This document shows positions 24,344 to 32,923 of a DNA stretch of 42,797 nucleotides, one piece after another; positions within the stretch are counted from its first letter, which is position 1; each line of letters opens with the position of its first letter. Below the pieces are notes generated by a model, which did not search any database, was not told where the DNA came from, and worked only from the letters and a program-made list of their open reading frames with translations. A program made the translations under genes and the position numbers. This DNA is from Bacteroidales bacterium UBA1392. Lineage in GTDB: Bacteria; Bacteroidota; Bacteroidia; Bacteroidales; UBA932. The stretch is from contig DBQO01000013.1 of the NCBI GenBank assembly GCA_002305275.1, positions 1 through 42,797 on the forward strand. Reading direction: 5' to 3'.

Positions 24344-25267
24344 TTATTTCTTTTTGAGTTGCGGAGTCTGGCGCAGACCGTATATCTTGGAGCTCCATGG
24401 TGAGTATGACCTGTCGGTGTGCTGTAGGGTCATCACATAGCTTTCCTCATCATGTAAATCACTCTGCTCCCTGTATAGATAAAGAGCAAGAGCGATTGCA
24501 GCATAGGTCTCTCCTGGCAGCTCACCATACTGTACTTCGGATATATCTTTGCCTGCTTTGGCTGCAACCCTCTTTTTCCCCTGCTGGATGTTATATTTTC
24601 CTATGTATTTAAAAATCACATAGAGGACGATAAGGGCTAAGAATATGATAGTCATGGCTAATACTGCCATCATCCAGCCATACGGGTCCATTTCTTGCAT
24701 TCTGGTGGACTTGATGGTCTTGTCAATGGTGACATTATTGGTACTTGGGGTAGTTCTTTCCATTATTCCCCATCCTTCCCCGTCACCGTTTATGGAGCCT
24801 ATACCGTCATTTAAGCGACCGAATGAGACATTTTCGCCAAGGTCCTTTCTTACTGGAATCCTGTCGATAATTGTCTCTCCGTCACTTTTGACCAGAATGA
24901 TCTCTTTGGCGTTTTCCAGATCAAAAGAGATGTGAAATGTCCCGCGGTAAGGCTGATTGTCAGCCCAGAAAATGACATGCTGACGAGGTTTTATAGCTGT
25001 AAGCACGTCACCGCCCGGGATAGGATACTTTTTCAGGTTGTTCGGGTCATCCGTAAGATAACACCCTCCGATATCCACAGTGCCGTAGGAAGAGTTGAAC
25101 AACTCTATCCACGAGCTCTGTTGTCCGAAGTCATCCTGATAGTCGTCAGTATTGAACACGAGGTACTCATTGATACGCATTGAGCTTTGGTTTTGCCCAT
25201 TCGCGCAGAGTACCATACCCAATCCCGCGACTACAAGTAATATTTTTAATATTCGTTTCATTGGCAT
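24344..25267 (-). CDS. Decarboxylase gamma-like subunit fused to an N-terminal lamin-tail domain
   Basis: 307 residues. MKRILKILLVVAGLGMVLCANGQ is a signal peptide (ATG 25267 or 25261). Residues about 28-180 form a lamin-tail (LTD) beta-sandwich: RINEYLV, SSWIELFNSS, VDIGGCYLTDDPNN, HVIFWADNQ, ENVSFGRLNDG. A membrane helix follows at about 197-221 and then a cytoplasmic tail with OadG-like features. OadG/MmdD subunits anchor and assemble the decarboxylase and are normally about 80-120 residues without an LTD. Its place between the alpha and biotin-carrier genes supports the gamma role. The LTD would lie in the periplasm; what it binds is unknown. Confidence 0.8.
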   Translation of the reverse strand: MPMKRILKILLVVAGLGMVLCANGQNQSSMRINEYLVFNTDDYQDDFGQQSSWIELFNSSYGTVDIGGCYLTDDPNNLKKYPIPGGDVLTAIKPRQHVIFWADNQPYRGTFHISFDLENAKEIILVKSDGETIIDRIPVRKDLGENVSFGRLNDGIGSINGDGEGWGIMERTTPSTNNVTIDKTIKSTRMQEMDPYGWMMAVLAMTIIFLALIVLYVIFKYIGKYNIQQGKKRVAAKAGKDISEVQYGELPGETYAAIALALYLYREQSDLHDEESYVMTLQHTDRSYSPWSSKIYGLRQTPQLKKK

Positions 25268-25276
25268 TGTGCTGGA

Positions 25277-26839
25277 TTAGAGTGGAAGGTTATCGTGTTT
25301 CTTTGCAGGGTTAATGAGCTTCTTGGTAGAGAGTTGCTCCAGAGCACGGATAATACGGAAACGGGTATTTCTAGGCTCGATAATATCATCAATGTAGCCA
25401 TACTTGGCAGCATTGTAGGGATTGCTGAAGAGGTCTTCGTATTCTTTCTTCTTTTCCTCTATGAATGCAGCGCGTTTGTCCGGATCTTCCTCTGCTTTGA
25501 TTTCTTTTGCATAGAGTACTTCTACTGCACCGTCTGCACCCATTACGGCGATGCTGGCTGTAGGCCATGCGTAGTTGATATCACCACGCAGCTGCTTGCA
25601 GCTCATAACTATGTGTGCTCCACCGTAAGATTTTCTAAGGGTGATGGTAACTTTTGGAACGGTAGCCTCACCATAAGCATATAGAAGTTTTGCTCCGTTG
25701 AGGATAATTCCGCCATACTCCTGCTGTGTACCCGGTAGGAAGCCGGGAACATCCACTAGAGTTACGATAGGGATGTTGAATGCATCGCAGAAGCGAACAA
25801 AACGTGCAGCTTTCTTTGACGAATTTATGTCGAGTACCCCGGCCAGATTTTTGGGCTGATTGGCCACAATACCCACAGAGGTGCCGCCCATACGTGCAAA
25901 GCCGACGATGATGTTCCTCGCATAGTTCTTATGGATTTCGAGGAATTTATTGTCGTCAACTATGCTGTAGATAACCTGATACATATCGTAAGGAGCGTTG
26001 GGGCTGTCGGGAATTATGTCGTTGAGTGCATCATCCAGACGGTGTATAGGATCCTCAGTGTGAAGATAAGGAGGCTCCTCCATATTGTTCTGGGGAATAT
26101 AACCAATCAGTTCTCGGATTGTCGAGAGAGCCTCTTCCTCAGTGGGGAGAGCAAAGTGAGCTACACCACTCTTTGAAGCATGTACGCTGGCACCACCAAG
26201 CTCTTCCTGTGTAACAACTTCACCGGTAACCGATTTTACAACTGCAGGACCGGTAAGGAACATGTAGCTGGTACCTTCAACCATGAGGTTGAAGTCGGTG
26301 AGGGCAGGTGAATAAACAGCACCTCCGGCACAGGGACCGAGAATAGCTGAAATCTGGGGGACTACACCGGATGCGAGAATATTCCTCTGGAAAATCTCGG
26401 CATAGCCGGCAAGGGCATTTACACCCTCCTGAATACGGGCTCCACCGGAGTCATTGAGACCAATGATGGGGGCACCTACTTTCATCGCCTGGTCCATAAC
26501 CTTGCAGATCCTGAGAGCAAGAGTCTCAGAAAGAGAACCGCCGATAACGGTAAAGTCCTGTGCAAAGACATAAACAAGCCTGCCGTTGATGGTACCATAA
26601 CCTGTAACGACACCGTCACCGAGGAATGTCTTCTTTTCCATTCCGAAGTTGGTGCAACGGTGGGTCATAAACATGTCAAATTCTTCAAAACTACCCTCAT
26701 CGAGGAGCAGACTGATCCTCTCACGAGCGGTGTATTTGCCTTTTGCATGCTGGGCGTCAATGGCCTTTTGTCCACCGCCCAAACGAGCTTTCTCCCGAAG
26801 TTCGATAAGCTCTTTTACTTTTTCGAGTTGATGACTCAT
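25277..26839 (-). CDS. mmdA: Methylmalonyl-CoA decarboxylase alpha subunit (carboxyltransferase)
   Basis: 520 residues of the acyl-CoA carboxyltransferase family. N- and C-terminal crotonase-like domains are complete: GVVTGYGTINGRLVYVFAQD, GGARIQEGVNALAGY, the oxyanion GPCAGGAVYSPAL, and in the second half DVPGFLPGTQQEYGGII and KSYGGAHIVMSCK. It moves the carboxyl group of methylmalonyl-CoA to biotin on MmdC. The same fold serves propionyl-CoA carboxylase; the absence of biotin carboxylase and the presence of MmdB point to decarboxylation. Part of the operon mce-mmdA-gamma-mmdC-mmdB. Confidence 0.9.
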   Translation of the reverse strand: MSHQLEKVKELIELREKARLGGGQKAIDAQHAKGKYTARERISLLLDEGSFEEFDMFMTHRCTNFGMEKKTFLGDGVVTGYGTINGRLVYVFAQDFTVIGGSLSETLALRICKVMDQAMKVGAPIIGLNDSGGARIQEGVNALAGYAEIFQRNILASGVVPQISAILGPCAGGAVYSPALTDFNLMVEGTSYMFLTGPAVVKSVTGEVVTQEELGGASVHASKSGVAHFALPTEEEALSTIRELIGYIPQNNMEEPPYLHTEDPIHRLDDALNDIIPDSPNAPYDMYQVIYSIVDDNKFLEIHKNYARNIIVGFARMGGTSVGIVANQPKNLAGVLDINSSKKAARFVRFCDAFNIPIVTLVDVPGFLPGTQQEYGGIILNGAKLLYAYGEATVPKVTITLRKSYGGAHIVMSCKQLRGDINYAWPTASIAVMGADGAVEVLYAKEIKAEEDPDKRAAFIEEKKKEYEDLFSNPYNAAKYGYIDDIIEPRNTRFRIIRALEQLSTKKLINPAKKHDNLPL

Positions 26840-26870
26840 TCTTATAGATATTTAATAGATTGATTATTGG

Positions 26871-27278
26871 TTATTCGCCTTTTTCGCAAAACTCCGTTAG
26901 AACACCCATTGTTGACTTAGGATGGAGGAAAGCGATGTTCAGACCCTCCGCTCCCCTTCTGGGAGTCTTGTCTATGAGTCTTAGACCCTTGGCTTCAGCT
27001 TTAGCGAGGCAATCCTTTACACTGCTTGTTGCAAATGCGATGTGGTGGACGCCTTCGCCTCTCTTTTCGATGAATTGTGCAACGGGTCCTTCTGGAGAGG
27101 TACTTTCGAGAAGTTCAATCTTGGTGTCACCAATACGGAAGAACGCAGTCTTGACCTTCTGGTCTGCTACCTCTTCAATTTTGTAACACTTAAGGCCTAG
27201 TACATCTTCATAGTAGGGAATAGCCTCTTCCAAAGATTTGACGGCTATGCCGATGTGTTCAATGTGAGTTAAGTCCAT
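26871..27278 (-). CDS. mce: Methylmalonyl-CoA epimerase
   Basis: 135 residues of the vicinal oxygen chelate fold. IEHIGIAVKSLEEAIPYYEDVLGL, a typical N-terminal half with a metal-binding His, KIELLEST, and GEGVHHIAFATSSV and GVLTEF with the other ligands. It interconverts (R)- and (S)-methylmalonyl-CoA between the mutase and the decarboxylase in the succinate-to-propionate pathway. First gene of the decarboxylase operon, 31 bases before mmdA. Confidence 0.92.
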   Translation of the reverse strand: MDLTHIEHIGIAVKSLEEAIPYYEDVLGLKCYKIEEVADQKVKTAFFRIGDTKIELLESTSPEGPVAQFIEKRGEGVHHIAFATSSVKDCLAKAEAKGLRLIDKTPRRGAEGLNIAFLHPKSTMGVLTEFCEKGE

Positions 27279-27326
27279 ATTTATTAAGGATAATTTTATG
27301 AGATGATTATTTTTTTAACAATTCGG

Positions 27327-27334
27327 CAAACTTA
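27327..27334 (-). promoter_or_regulatory. -7 box of the decarboxylase operon
   Basis: TAAGTTTG on the minus strand, 48 bases before mce. At 19 bases upstream there is TGG instead of TTG. Confidence 0.5.
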
Positions 27335-27370
27335 ACAATTATTGTGATATAAACCATTTATTTTAATAAA

Positions 27371-27396
27371 AAAATCGTTCCCTGGGGAACGACTTT
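27371..27396 (-). terminator. Terminator of the TPR-yebC operon
   Basis: TCGTTCC (27375-27381) pairs with GGAACGA (27386-27392); on the minus strand the hairpin is followed by a run of T (the A tract at 27368-27374). It is 22 bases beyond the yebC stop. Confidence 0.8.
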
Positions 27397-27417
27397 TAAT
27401 TTTCAGAAAAAACGGAT

Positions 27418-28146
27418 CTATTCCTCTATTTCCAGAGTGTGATATACATTTTGCACATCCTCATCCTCTTCCAACTTCTCGATAAGTTTGTTCAACTCTA
27501 CCCTCTCCTCAGCACTAACTTTCTTCAGTTCTCCATTTGGAAATCTCTCAAATCCGCCGGATACGATTTCAAATCCCTTCTCTTCAATAAACTTCTGAAT
27601 GTTGTTGAATGCAGTAAACTCACCGTAGATGTTGATTATATCGTCATCGTCGTTTTTGAATACCTCGTCGGCACCATAATCGATCAGTTCCAATTCCAGT
27701 TCTTCGAGGTCAACGGGCGCTTCGCTCTTAATCTTGAAAGAGCATTTGTGATCAAACATAAATGCTACGCTGCCCGATGTACCGAGACTTCCACCATATT
27801 TCGCAAAATAGCTTCGGATATTTGCTACCGTCCGGTTGGTATTATCTGTAGCAGTCTCCACGAGGAAAGCTACTCCATGAGGGCCGTAACCTTCATATAC
27901 TACCTCTTTGTAATCACTCTGATCCTTCTCGATAGCCCTATGAATAGCCCTCTCTATGTTATCTTTAGGCATATTCTCGGACTTGGCGGTTTGGATCAAC
28001 GTTCTGAGGTGTGGATTGCCGGCAGGATCTGTACCACCCTGCTTGGCTGCTATGGTGATTTCCTTGCCAAGGCGAGTAAACACACGGGCCATGTTGCCCC
28101 AGCGCTTGAATTTTCTCTCTTTCCTGAATTCAAATGCTCTTCCCAT
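27418..28146 (-). CDS. yebC: YebC/PmpR-family translation or transcription factor
   Basis: 242 residues with the standard N-terminus MGRAFEFRKERKFKRWGNMARVFTR and core motifs NPHLRTLIQTAKSENMPKDNIERAI and TDNTNRTVANIRSYFAKYGGSLG. The family was described as DNA-binding regulators and more recently linked to relief of ribosome stalling; which applies here is not visible. It follows the TPR gene by four bases and is closed by a terminator. Confidence 0.92.
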   Translation of the reverse strand: MGRAFEFRKERKFKRWGNMARVFTRLGKEITIAAKQGGTDPAGNPHLRTLIQTAKSENMPKDNIERAIHRAIEKDQSDYKEVVYEGYGPHGVAFLVETATDNTNRTVANIRSYFAKYGGSLGTSGSVAFMFDHKCSFKIKSEAPVDLEELELELIDYGADEVFKNDDDDIINIYGEFTAFNNIQKFIEEKGFEIVSGGFERFPNGELKKVSAEERVELNKLIEKLEEDEDVQNVYHTLEIEE

Positions 28147-28150
28147 AGCA

Positions 28151-28831
28151 CTAGTTATTTTTCAGGCGTGAGATATACTTGCCAACTTCGTAAGCCTCGA
28201 TCGAGTTGGGATATTTTATGGAAATTTCGTCGTAGAATTTGAGTGCCTGATCGTTGTCTCCCATCTCTTCGCTGATGATGCCGGCTTTGAGAAGATAACC
28301 GGCAGTGTAGGCGTGAGACTCCTCTGCAATAGCCTTCTTATACCATTTTAGGGCTTCGGCATTATTGTCAAGATTGACATAGGCGTCACCAATGCAACAG
28401 TAAGCTCTTGCTTTGGCAATCTTCTCCTTTCCGTCATATTTCTTGAGCGACTTGATTGCACCTTCATTGTCACCGGTTTGAAGTTGGCAAATACCTTTGT
28501 AGAAATAGATGATTTTACCGGCTTTATTTCCATATTCATTAGCAATTTGAGCAAATCCCATCACATTGCCGTCACCGTTGAGGGCTGTAGCGTAGTCGCC
28601 ATCCATAAAGAGTTGCTCTGCAGGAAACATCTGTGCCCTCGCTTCTGTCTTGAGAGGTTGGAGATACCATCTGTTGATGGCAATTATCCCAAATACTATT
28701 ACAATAATTGCCGATGTAGCAATAAAGAGCTTTTGTTGGTTTTTTTTGTCTTGAAAGAAGAGTTCAATTGAAGAAATCGCCGTTCCTAATTTTACTTCCT
28801 CCTGAGCGGATTGTTTTTTCTTGGTAGCCAT
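28151..28831 (-). CDS. Membrane-anchored tetratricopeptide repeat protein
   Basis: 226 residues from ATG 28831 (MATKKKQSAQ); an open extension to 28942 runs through the promoter and is not used. A membrane helix at about residues 36-56 (LFIATSAIIVIVFGIIAIN) is followed by TPR units, for example AKARAYCCIGDAYVNLDNNAEALKWYKKA and KAGIISEEMGDNDQALKFYDEISIKYP. The layout, a basic N-terminus, one helix and periplasmic TPRs, resembles YfgM-like proteins that help export or envelope assembly, but the function is not established. Co-transcribed with yebC and divergent from recF. Confidence 0.8.
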   Translation of the reverse strand: MATKKKQSAQEEVKLGTAISSIELFFQDKKNQQKLFIATSAIIVIVFGIIAINRWYLQPLKTEARAQMFPAEQLFMDGDYATALNGDGNVMGFAQIANEYGNKAGKIIYFYKGICQLQTGDNEGAIKSLKKYDGKEKIAKARAYCCIGDAYVNLDNNAEALKWYKKAIAEESHAYTAGYLLKAGIISEEMGDNDQALKFYDEISIKYPNSIEAYEVGKYISRLKNN

Positions 28832-28909
28832 TGTTATATCTATTGTACTATATTTATAATCGTATGATTCGTGTAATTTATATTCGCCTTCACGGGTATT
28901 TATAAAATG

Positions 28910-28938
28910 CAAATTTACAACAAAAATGGGAAACACAA
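28910..28938 (-). promoter_or_regulatory. Promoter of the TPR-yebC operon
   Basis: On the minus strand TTG (28936-28938), 18 bases, TAAATTTG (28910-28917). The spacing is one base shorter than usual. It lies back to back with the recF box. Confidence 0.55.
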
Positions 28939-28949
28939 ACAATATTTTG

Positions 28950-28957
28950 TACTTTTG
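28950..28957 (+). promoter_or_regulatory. -7 box of the recF operon
   Basis: TACTTTTG, 20 bases before the recF ATG. The -33 position has TGG at 20 bases' spacing rather than TTG. Confidence 0.5.
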
Positions 28958-28977
28958 TAAACTCTGAAGAGACTTAT

Positions 28978-30069
28978 ATGTACCTTAAAAGCATCATACT
29001 TCAAAATTTCAAAAATATAGCCTCCGCTTCGCTCGATTTTTCTCCCAAAATCAACTATATATCGGGCAATAACGGAGCCGGTAAGACAAATCTGCTTGAT
29101 GCTGTCTATTACCTATCCATGACCAAGAGCTTCTTCTCCTCCTCTGACAGATATGTTTGTCACTTCGATTCGGACGAGGCTCAGATCGGAGGAGTATATG
29201 ATGTAGATGGTGTTGAGGAGCGTATCGGCGTTTCGGTTCGTAGGAACGGCACCAAGATTGTGCGTCGCAACGGACGCAATTATGAACGCTTTTCCGAACA
29301 TATCGGGTTGTTGCCCATAGTGATGGTTTCGCCGGCTGACACCTCACTTATACATGATTCCGGCGATGAGCGCCGCAAATATCTCAACTTTATCCTCTCG
29401 CAGACCGATAGAGCCTATCTTCGACATATCCAGGCCTATACACACCTGCTTATTAGGCGTAACCGTCTGCTCAAGGAAGATCTCCTGCCGGATGTGCTGC
29501 TGGATACGCTTGCTGAGCAGATGTCTCCGCACGCACATTATGTCTGCGATGCAAGGCGAGAACTCTGCAATAGTCTCAATCCGCTGGTGAGTGAGTATTA
29601 CTCCAGACTTTCCGGTGGTATGGAACAGGTTAAAATAAGCTACCGTACAGACCTTGATGGCGGGGATTTTTCTTCGCTTCTGCTCCAGGATCAAGAAAAA
29701 GAACGCATCCTGAAGTATACTACCGTAGGTCCCCAGAGGGACGACATGACCTTCCTTATCGAGGATCATCCCATACGCAACTGCGGCTCGCAAGGTCAAC
29801 AGAAGAGCTTTCTGCTGGCAATGAAACTGGCGCAGTTCTCCTTTATGAAACACATATACTCCAAACCCCCAATCCTGCTGCTCGACGATCTCTTCGATAA
29901 GCTGGACATGGAGAGGGTTGAGTCTCTTCTCAAGATTGTTCTCCAAGATGACTTCGGCCAAATTTTCATCTCGGATAGCAATAAAGTGCGAATTGAGAGG
30001 TTGATGGAGAGCCTGCAGGGTGAATCTCGCTCTTTTCTGGTTGAAAATGGAGTATTTAGGTCACTATAA
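28978..30069 (+). CDS. recF: DNA replication/repair protein RecF
   Basis: 363 residues, the usual length. MYLKSIILQNFKNIASASLDF, Walker A GNNGAGKTNLLDA at about residues 29-41, the LSMTKSF motif, the SQGQQKSFLLAMKLAQ signature and Walker B ILLLDDLFDKLD, in the order expected for this SMC-like ATPase. RecF loads RecA at single-strand gaps with RecO and RecR. First gene of a tightly packed five-gene set. A 205-residue open frame on the opposite strand is a shadow. Confidence 0.95.
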   Translation: MYLKSIILQNFKNIASASLDFSPKINYISGNNGAGKTNLLDAVYYLSMTKSFFSSSDRYVCHFDSDEAQIGGVYDVDGVEERIGVSVRRNGTKIVRRNGRNYERFSEHIGLLPIVMVSPADTSLIHDSGDERRKYLNFILSQTDRAYLRHIQAYTHLLIRRNRLLKEDLLPDVLLDTLAEQMSPHAHYVCDARRELCNSLNPLVSEYYSRLSGGMEQVKISYRTDLDGGDFSSLLLQDQEKERILKYTTVGPQRDDMTFLIEDHPIRNCGSQGQQKSFLLAMKLAQFSFMKHIYSKPPILLLDDLFDKLDMERVESLLKIVLQDDFGQIFISDSNKVRIERLMESLQGESRSFLVENGVFRSL

Positions 30070-30080
30070 ATTCCTTAGCC

Positions 30081-30398
30081 ATGAGAAGAGAGAAGAGCCG
30101 TACGGTAGCAGAAGTTCTGCATGAGTATATAAAAGAGGAGAATCTGGAATCCGGACTTCTATGTGCACGCATCTTTGAGGCGTGGGATCAGGTTCTGCTC
30201 GATATTACCTCCTCCTATTATACTCCGGAAGAGATCCCGGGACTTACTCTGAACAAGTTCTTTAGGGATGGGGTACTCTCATGTAAAATTGCTTCTTCCG
30301 TACTTCGCAGTCAGCTTTTTTTTCAACTGGAAAGTATAAGGAAGAGGATAAATACGATGCTTCAGGAAGAACGTGTACTCAAGATTACGATTTACTGA
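30081..30398 (+). CDS. DUF721 (DciA-like) protein
   Basis: 105 residues, ending VLRSQLFFQLESIRKRINTMLQEERVLKITIY, the conserved C-terminal part of DUF721 proteins (KH-like fold). DciA, a related protein, loads the replicative helicase in many bacteria; small DUF721 proteins next to recF are common in Bacteroidota. Whether this one loads DnaB is not shown by sequence. It starts 11 bases after recF and its stop is one base before the pdxB start. Confidence 0.8.
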   Translation: MRREKSRTVAEVLHEYIKEENLESGLLCARIFEAWDQVLLDITSSYYTPEEIPGLTLNKFFRDGVLSCKIASSVLRSQLFFQLESIRKRINTMLQEERVLKITIY

Positions 30399-30399
30399 T

Positions 30400-31431
30400 A
30401 TGGGGAGAGAATTGAGATTTGTGGTAGATAGTGCTATTCCCTATATAGAGATTTTAAGGGATTATGCCGTCTGTGCCTTCTGTAAAGCTTCGGATATCAC
30501 ACCGCAGATGGTGCGTGATGCAGATGCCTTATTTGTACGAACCCGCACTTTCTGCAATGAAACTCTGTTGAAGGACTCACGTGTCTCCCTGGTTGCCAGC
30601 GCCACTATAGGTACAGATCATATTGATGTCGAATGGTGCTCTAAGAATGGTATACATGTAGTAAGTGCTCCGGGATGCAACTCCTCCGCCGTCAGGCAAT
30701 ACCTCTTTACCGCCCTCTATGCTCTGGCTGCCCGTAAGGGCATTTCTTTGCAGAAACCTACCCTTGGTGTCATCGGAGTTGGAAACATCGGTTCAAAAGT
30801 GGCCGACTTTGCACATAGGTTAGGATGGAAGGTGTTGCTCAATGATCCACCGAGGGAGATGTCAGAGCCTCAAAACGCCCATCTATTTACCCCTTTGAAC
30901 CTCTTGCTTGCGCACTCCGATATTGTGACTATCCATATCCCTCTTTGGAAAAATAATTATGGGTTTGCCGACTCTCTTTTCTTTGAGAATATGAAAGAAA
31001 AGGCTATTTTTGTTAACACTTCCCGTGGAGAAGTTGTCTGCGAAGATGCCCTTTTGAGCAATGTGCAAAGGTTTTCGGGTGTTGTCGCTGATGTATGGAG
31101 AGGAGAGCCGGAGATTAATAGGGAAATGCTTGAGGCGGTTGATATAGCTACACCACATATTGCAGGCTATTCCAGACAAGGGAAGATAAATGGCAGTATG
31201 GCTGTTGTGAGAGCTGCCGGAGAGCATTTCGGCATAGATGCCATGAAAGCATTTATCGTAAGAGACGAAGGTGCTTTAGTCAGGTTCAATCCGGAAGGGT
31301 TATCACAGGAGGAAATATGCGACAGATTGTGTGCCATTTACGATATTTGGGAGGATGACAGGATGTTGCGCGCCAATCCGGAAGAATTCGAAAAGATACG
31401 TTCACATTATAATTACAGAACAGAATTTTGA
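30400..31431 (+). CDS. pdxB: 4-phosphoerythronate dehydrogenase
   Basis: 343 residues from ATG 30400 (MGRELRFVVDSAIPY); an upstream extension to 30373 would overlap DUF721. It is a D-2-hydroxyacid dehydrogenase: NAD-binding GVIGVGNIGSKVADFAHRLGW, NTSRGEVVCEDAL and the catalytic HIAGYSRQGK region with an active-site His. SATIGTDHIDVEWCSKNGI and the C-terminal dimerisation domain separate PdxB from generic members. It oxidises 4-phosphoerythronate in the DXP-dependent pathway to pyridoxal phosphate. Third gene of the recF operon. Confidence 0.9.
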   Translation: MGRELRFVVDSAIPYIEILRDYAVCAFCKASDITPQMVRDADALFVRTRTFCNETLLKDSRVSLVASATIGTDHIDVEWCSKNGIHVVSAPGCNSSAVRQYLFTALYALAARKGISLQKPTLGVIGVGNIGSKVADFAHRLGWKVLLNDPPREMSEPQNAHLFTPLNLLLAHSDIVTIHIPLWKNNYGFADSLFFENMKEKAIFVNTSRGEVVCEDALLSNVQRFSGVVADVWRGEPEINREMLEAVDIATPHIAGYSRQGKINGSMAVVRAAGEHFGIDAMKAFIVRDEGALVRFNPEGLSQEEICDRLCAIYDIWEDDRMLRANPEEFEKIRSHYNYRTEF

Positions 31432-31434
31432 TTT

Positions 31435-32910
31435 ATGTTTACTAGTGAAGATTTGAAGGTTTTTGCCGAAAGAGGCATTACCGTTGAACAAGCCACCAAA
31501 CAGATGTCTTGTTACGAGACCGGTTTCGAGTGGCTGGACGTATTGAGTGCCGCTACACCCGCAAAGGGCATTAAGGTCTTCTCCGAGAATGACAAGAAAG
31601 CTGCATTCAATGCCTTTGTTTCCAATTCTCTCAAGGTAACCAAGTTCGTACCCGCTTCAGGGGCGGCTTCCAGGATGTTTAAGGATCTTTTCAATGTGTT
31701 GGAAAGCGGAGAAATGTCCGAGTATGGAACCAATTTCACATCCCGCATCAAAGATTTTGCATTCTACACCCCGGAGATATTCAATGGATCCACTCCAATG
31801 GAGATCATTGATAAGGTACTCAATGACAGCGGCCTTGGATATGGTTCCAAGCCCAAGGGACAGCTCCTTTTCCATAGGTATTCCGATGATGTGCGTACAG
31901 CTTTCGAAGAACATCTGGTAGAGGGAGCCCTTTATGCCAAAATGAAGGATGGTACCATTTCCATCGTGATCTCGGTTTCACCGGAACATCTGGAAGGATT
32001 TAAGGAGTTGTCGGATTCGGTCAAGGAAAAGTATGAAAAACGTTACGGAGTAAAATATTCCATAACTTTTACGCTTCAGTCACCTTCCACTGACACTATT
32101 GCCGCCACGGAGGAGAACAAACCTTTTCGAAAAGAAGATGGTTCCCTGCTCTTCCGTCCGGGAGGTCATGGTGCTCTGATCAAAAATCTTAATGAGATTG
32201 ACTCGGACATCGTTGTCATTAAGAACATAGATAATGTGGTTAAGGAGGATTTTATAGAGCAGACTGTAATATGGAAAAAGCTCCTCATTGGAAAACTCAT
32301 CATACTCCGTGAACGCTGTTTTAACTATATTGAACGCCTCGACAATGCACTCAAAGTTGGATGTAAGGATGATATAGTGCCATTGTGTAATGAAGTCGCA
32401 GCTTTTCTTGAAGACCAATTTTGCATTACATTGCCCAAAACAACTCCTTATGAGCTGCTCCCTTTGTTGCTCCGCTCCAAGCTCGACCGTCCCCTCAGAG
32501 TTTGTGGCATGGTACGCAATCAGGGCGAACCGGGGGGAGGCCCTTTTATTGTTAGGGATGCGGATGGCTGTACATCTCTGCAAATACTGGAAAGCGTAGA
32601 ACTCAATCCTTCGGATCCTCGTACCGCCGGACTTTTCGCTTCCGGCACTCACTTCAATCCTGTGGATCTGGTATGCTCCATTACCGGTGCGGATGGTAGC
32701 AGGTATGATCTTTCCCGTTTTGTTAATGATGATGCAGGTTTTATCTCTTCAAAGAGTTATGAGGGGCGCAAACTCAAAGCGCTTGAATTACCCGGTCTGT
32801 GGAATGGGGCTATGAGTAATTGGAATACTACATTTGTTGAAGTCCCATTAATTACTTTCAATCCGGTTAAGACAGTAGCCGACCTGCTTCGTAAAGAGCA
32901 TCTTGGTTAA
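31435..32910 (+). CDS. DUF4301 family protein
   Basis: 491 residues. KFVPASGAASRMFKDLF near residue 72, LLFHRYSDD, SLLFRPGGHGALIKNLNEIDSDIVVIKNIDN and RVCGMVRNQGEPGGGPF are conserved blocks of DUF4301, a Bacteroidota family with similarity to nucleotidyltransferases (the PASGAASRM loop resembles their nucleotide-binding loop). No substrate is known. It follows pdxB by three bases, so it is made together with recF, DUF721 and pdxB; that link has no proven meaning. Confidence 0.85.
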   Translation: MFTSEDLKVFAERGITVEQATKQMSCYETGFEWLDVLSAATPAKGIKVFSENDKKAAFNAFVSNSLKVTKFVPASGAASRMFKDLFNVLESGEMSEYGTNFTSRIKDFAFYTPEIFNGSTPMEIIDKVLNDSGLGYGSKPKGQLLFHRYSDDVRTAFEEHLVEGALYAKMKDGTISIVISVSPEHLEGFKELSDSVKEKYEKRYGVKYSITFTLQSPSTDTIAATEENKPFRKEDGSLLFRPGGHGALIKNLNEIDSDIVVIKNIDNVVKEDFIEQTVIWKKLLIGKLIILRERCFNYIERLDNALKVGCKDDIVPLCNEVAAFLEDQFCITLPKTTPYELLPLLLRSKLDRPLRVCGMVRNQGEPGGGPFIVRDADGCTSLQILESVELNPSDPRTAGLFASGTHFNPVDLVCSITGADGSRYDLSRFVNDDAGFISSKSYEGRKLKALELPGLWNGAMSNWNTTFVEVPLITFNPVKTVADLLRKEHLG

Positions 32911-32923
32911 AAAGAGGCACTCC

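Noticed and set aside
25277..26839. Propionyl-CoA carboxylase beta subunit
   Set aside because: No biotin carboxylase gene is nearby, while the Na+-pumping beta subunit and a stand-alone biotin carrier are, so a decarboxylase is the better call.
27439..28242. 267-codon open frame on the plus strand opposite yebC and the end of the TPR gene
   Set aside because: yebC on the other strand is certain by motif and length; this frame matches no known family and has no start or promoter context.
29344..29961. 205-codon open frame opposite recF
   Set aside because: A shadow of recF, whose Walker motifs and length are complete; no recognisable protein features.
32080..32652. 190-codon open frame opposite DUF4301
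   Set aside because: Antisense shadow without motifs; the sense gene is full length and in an operon.
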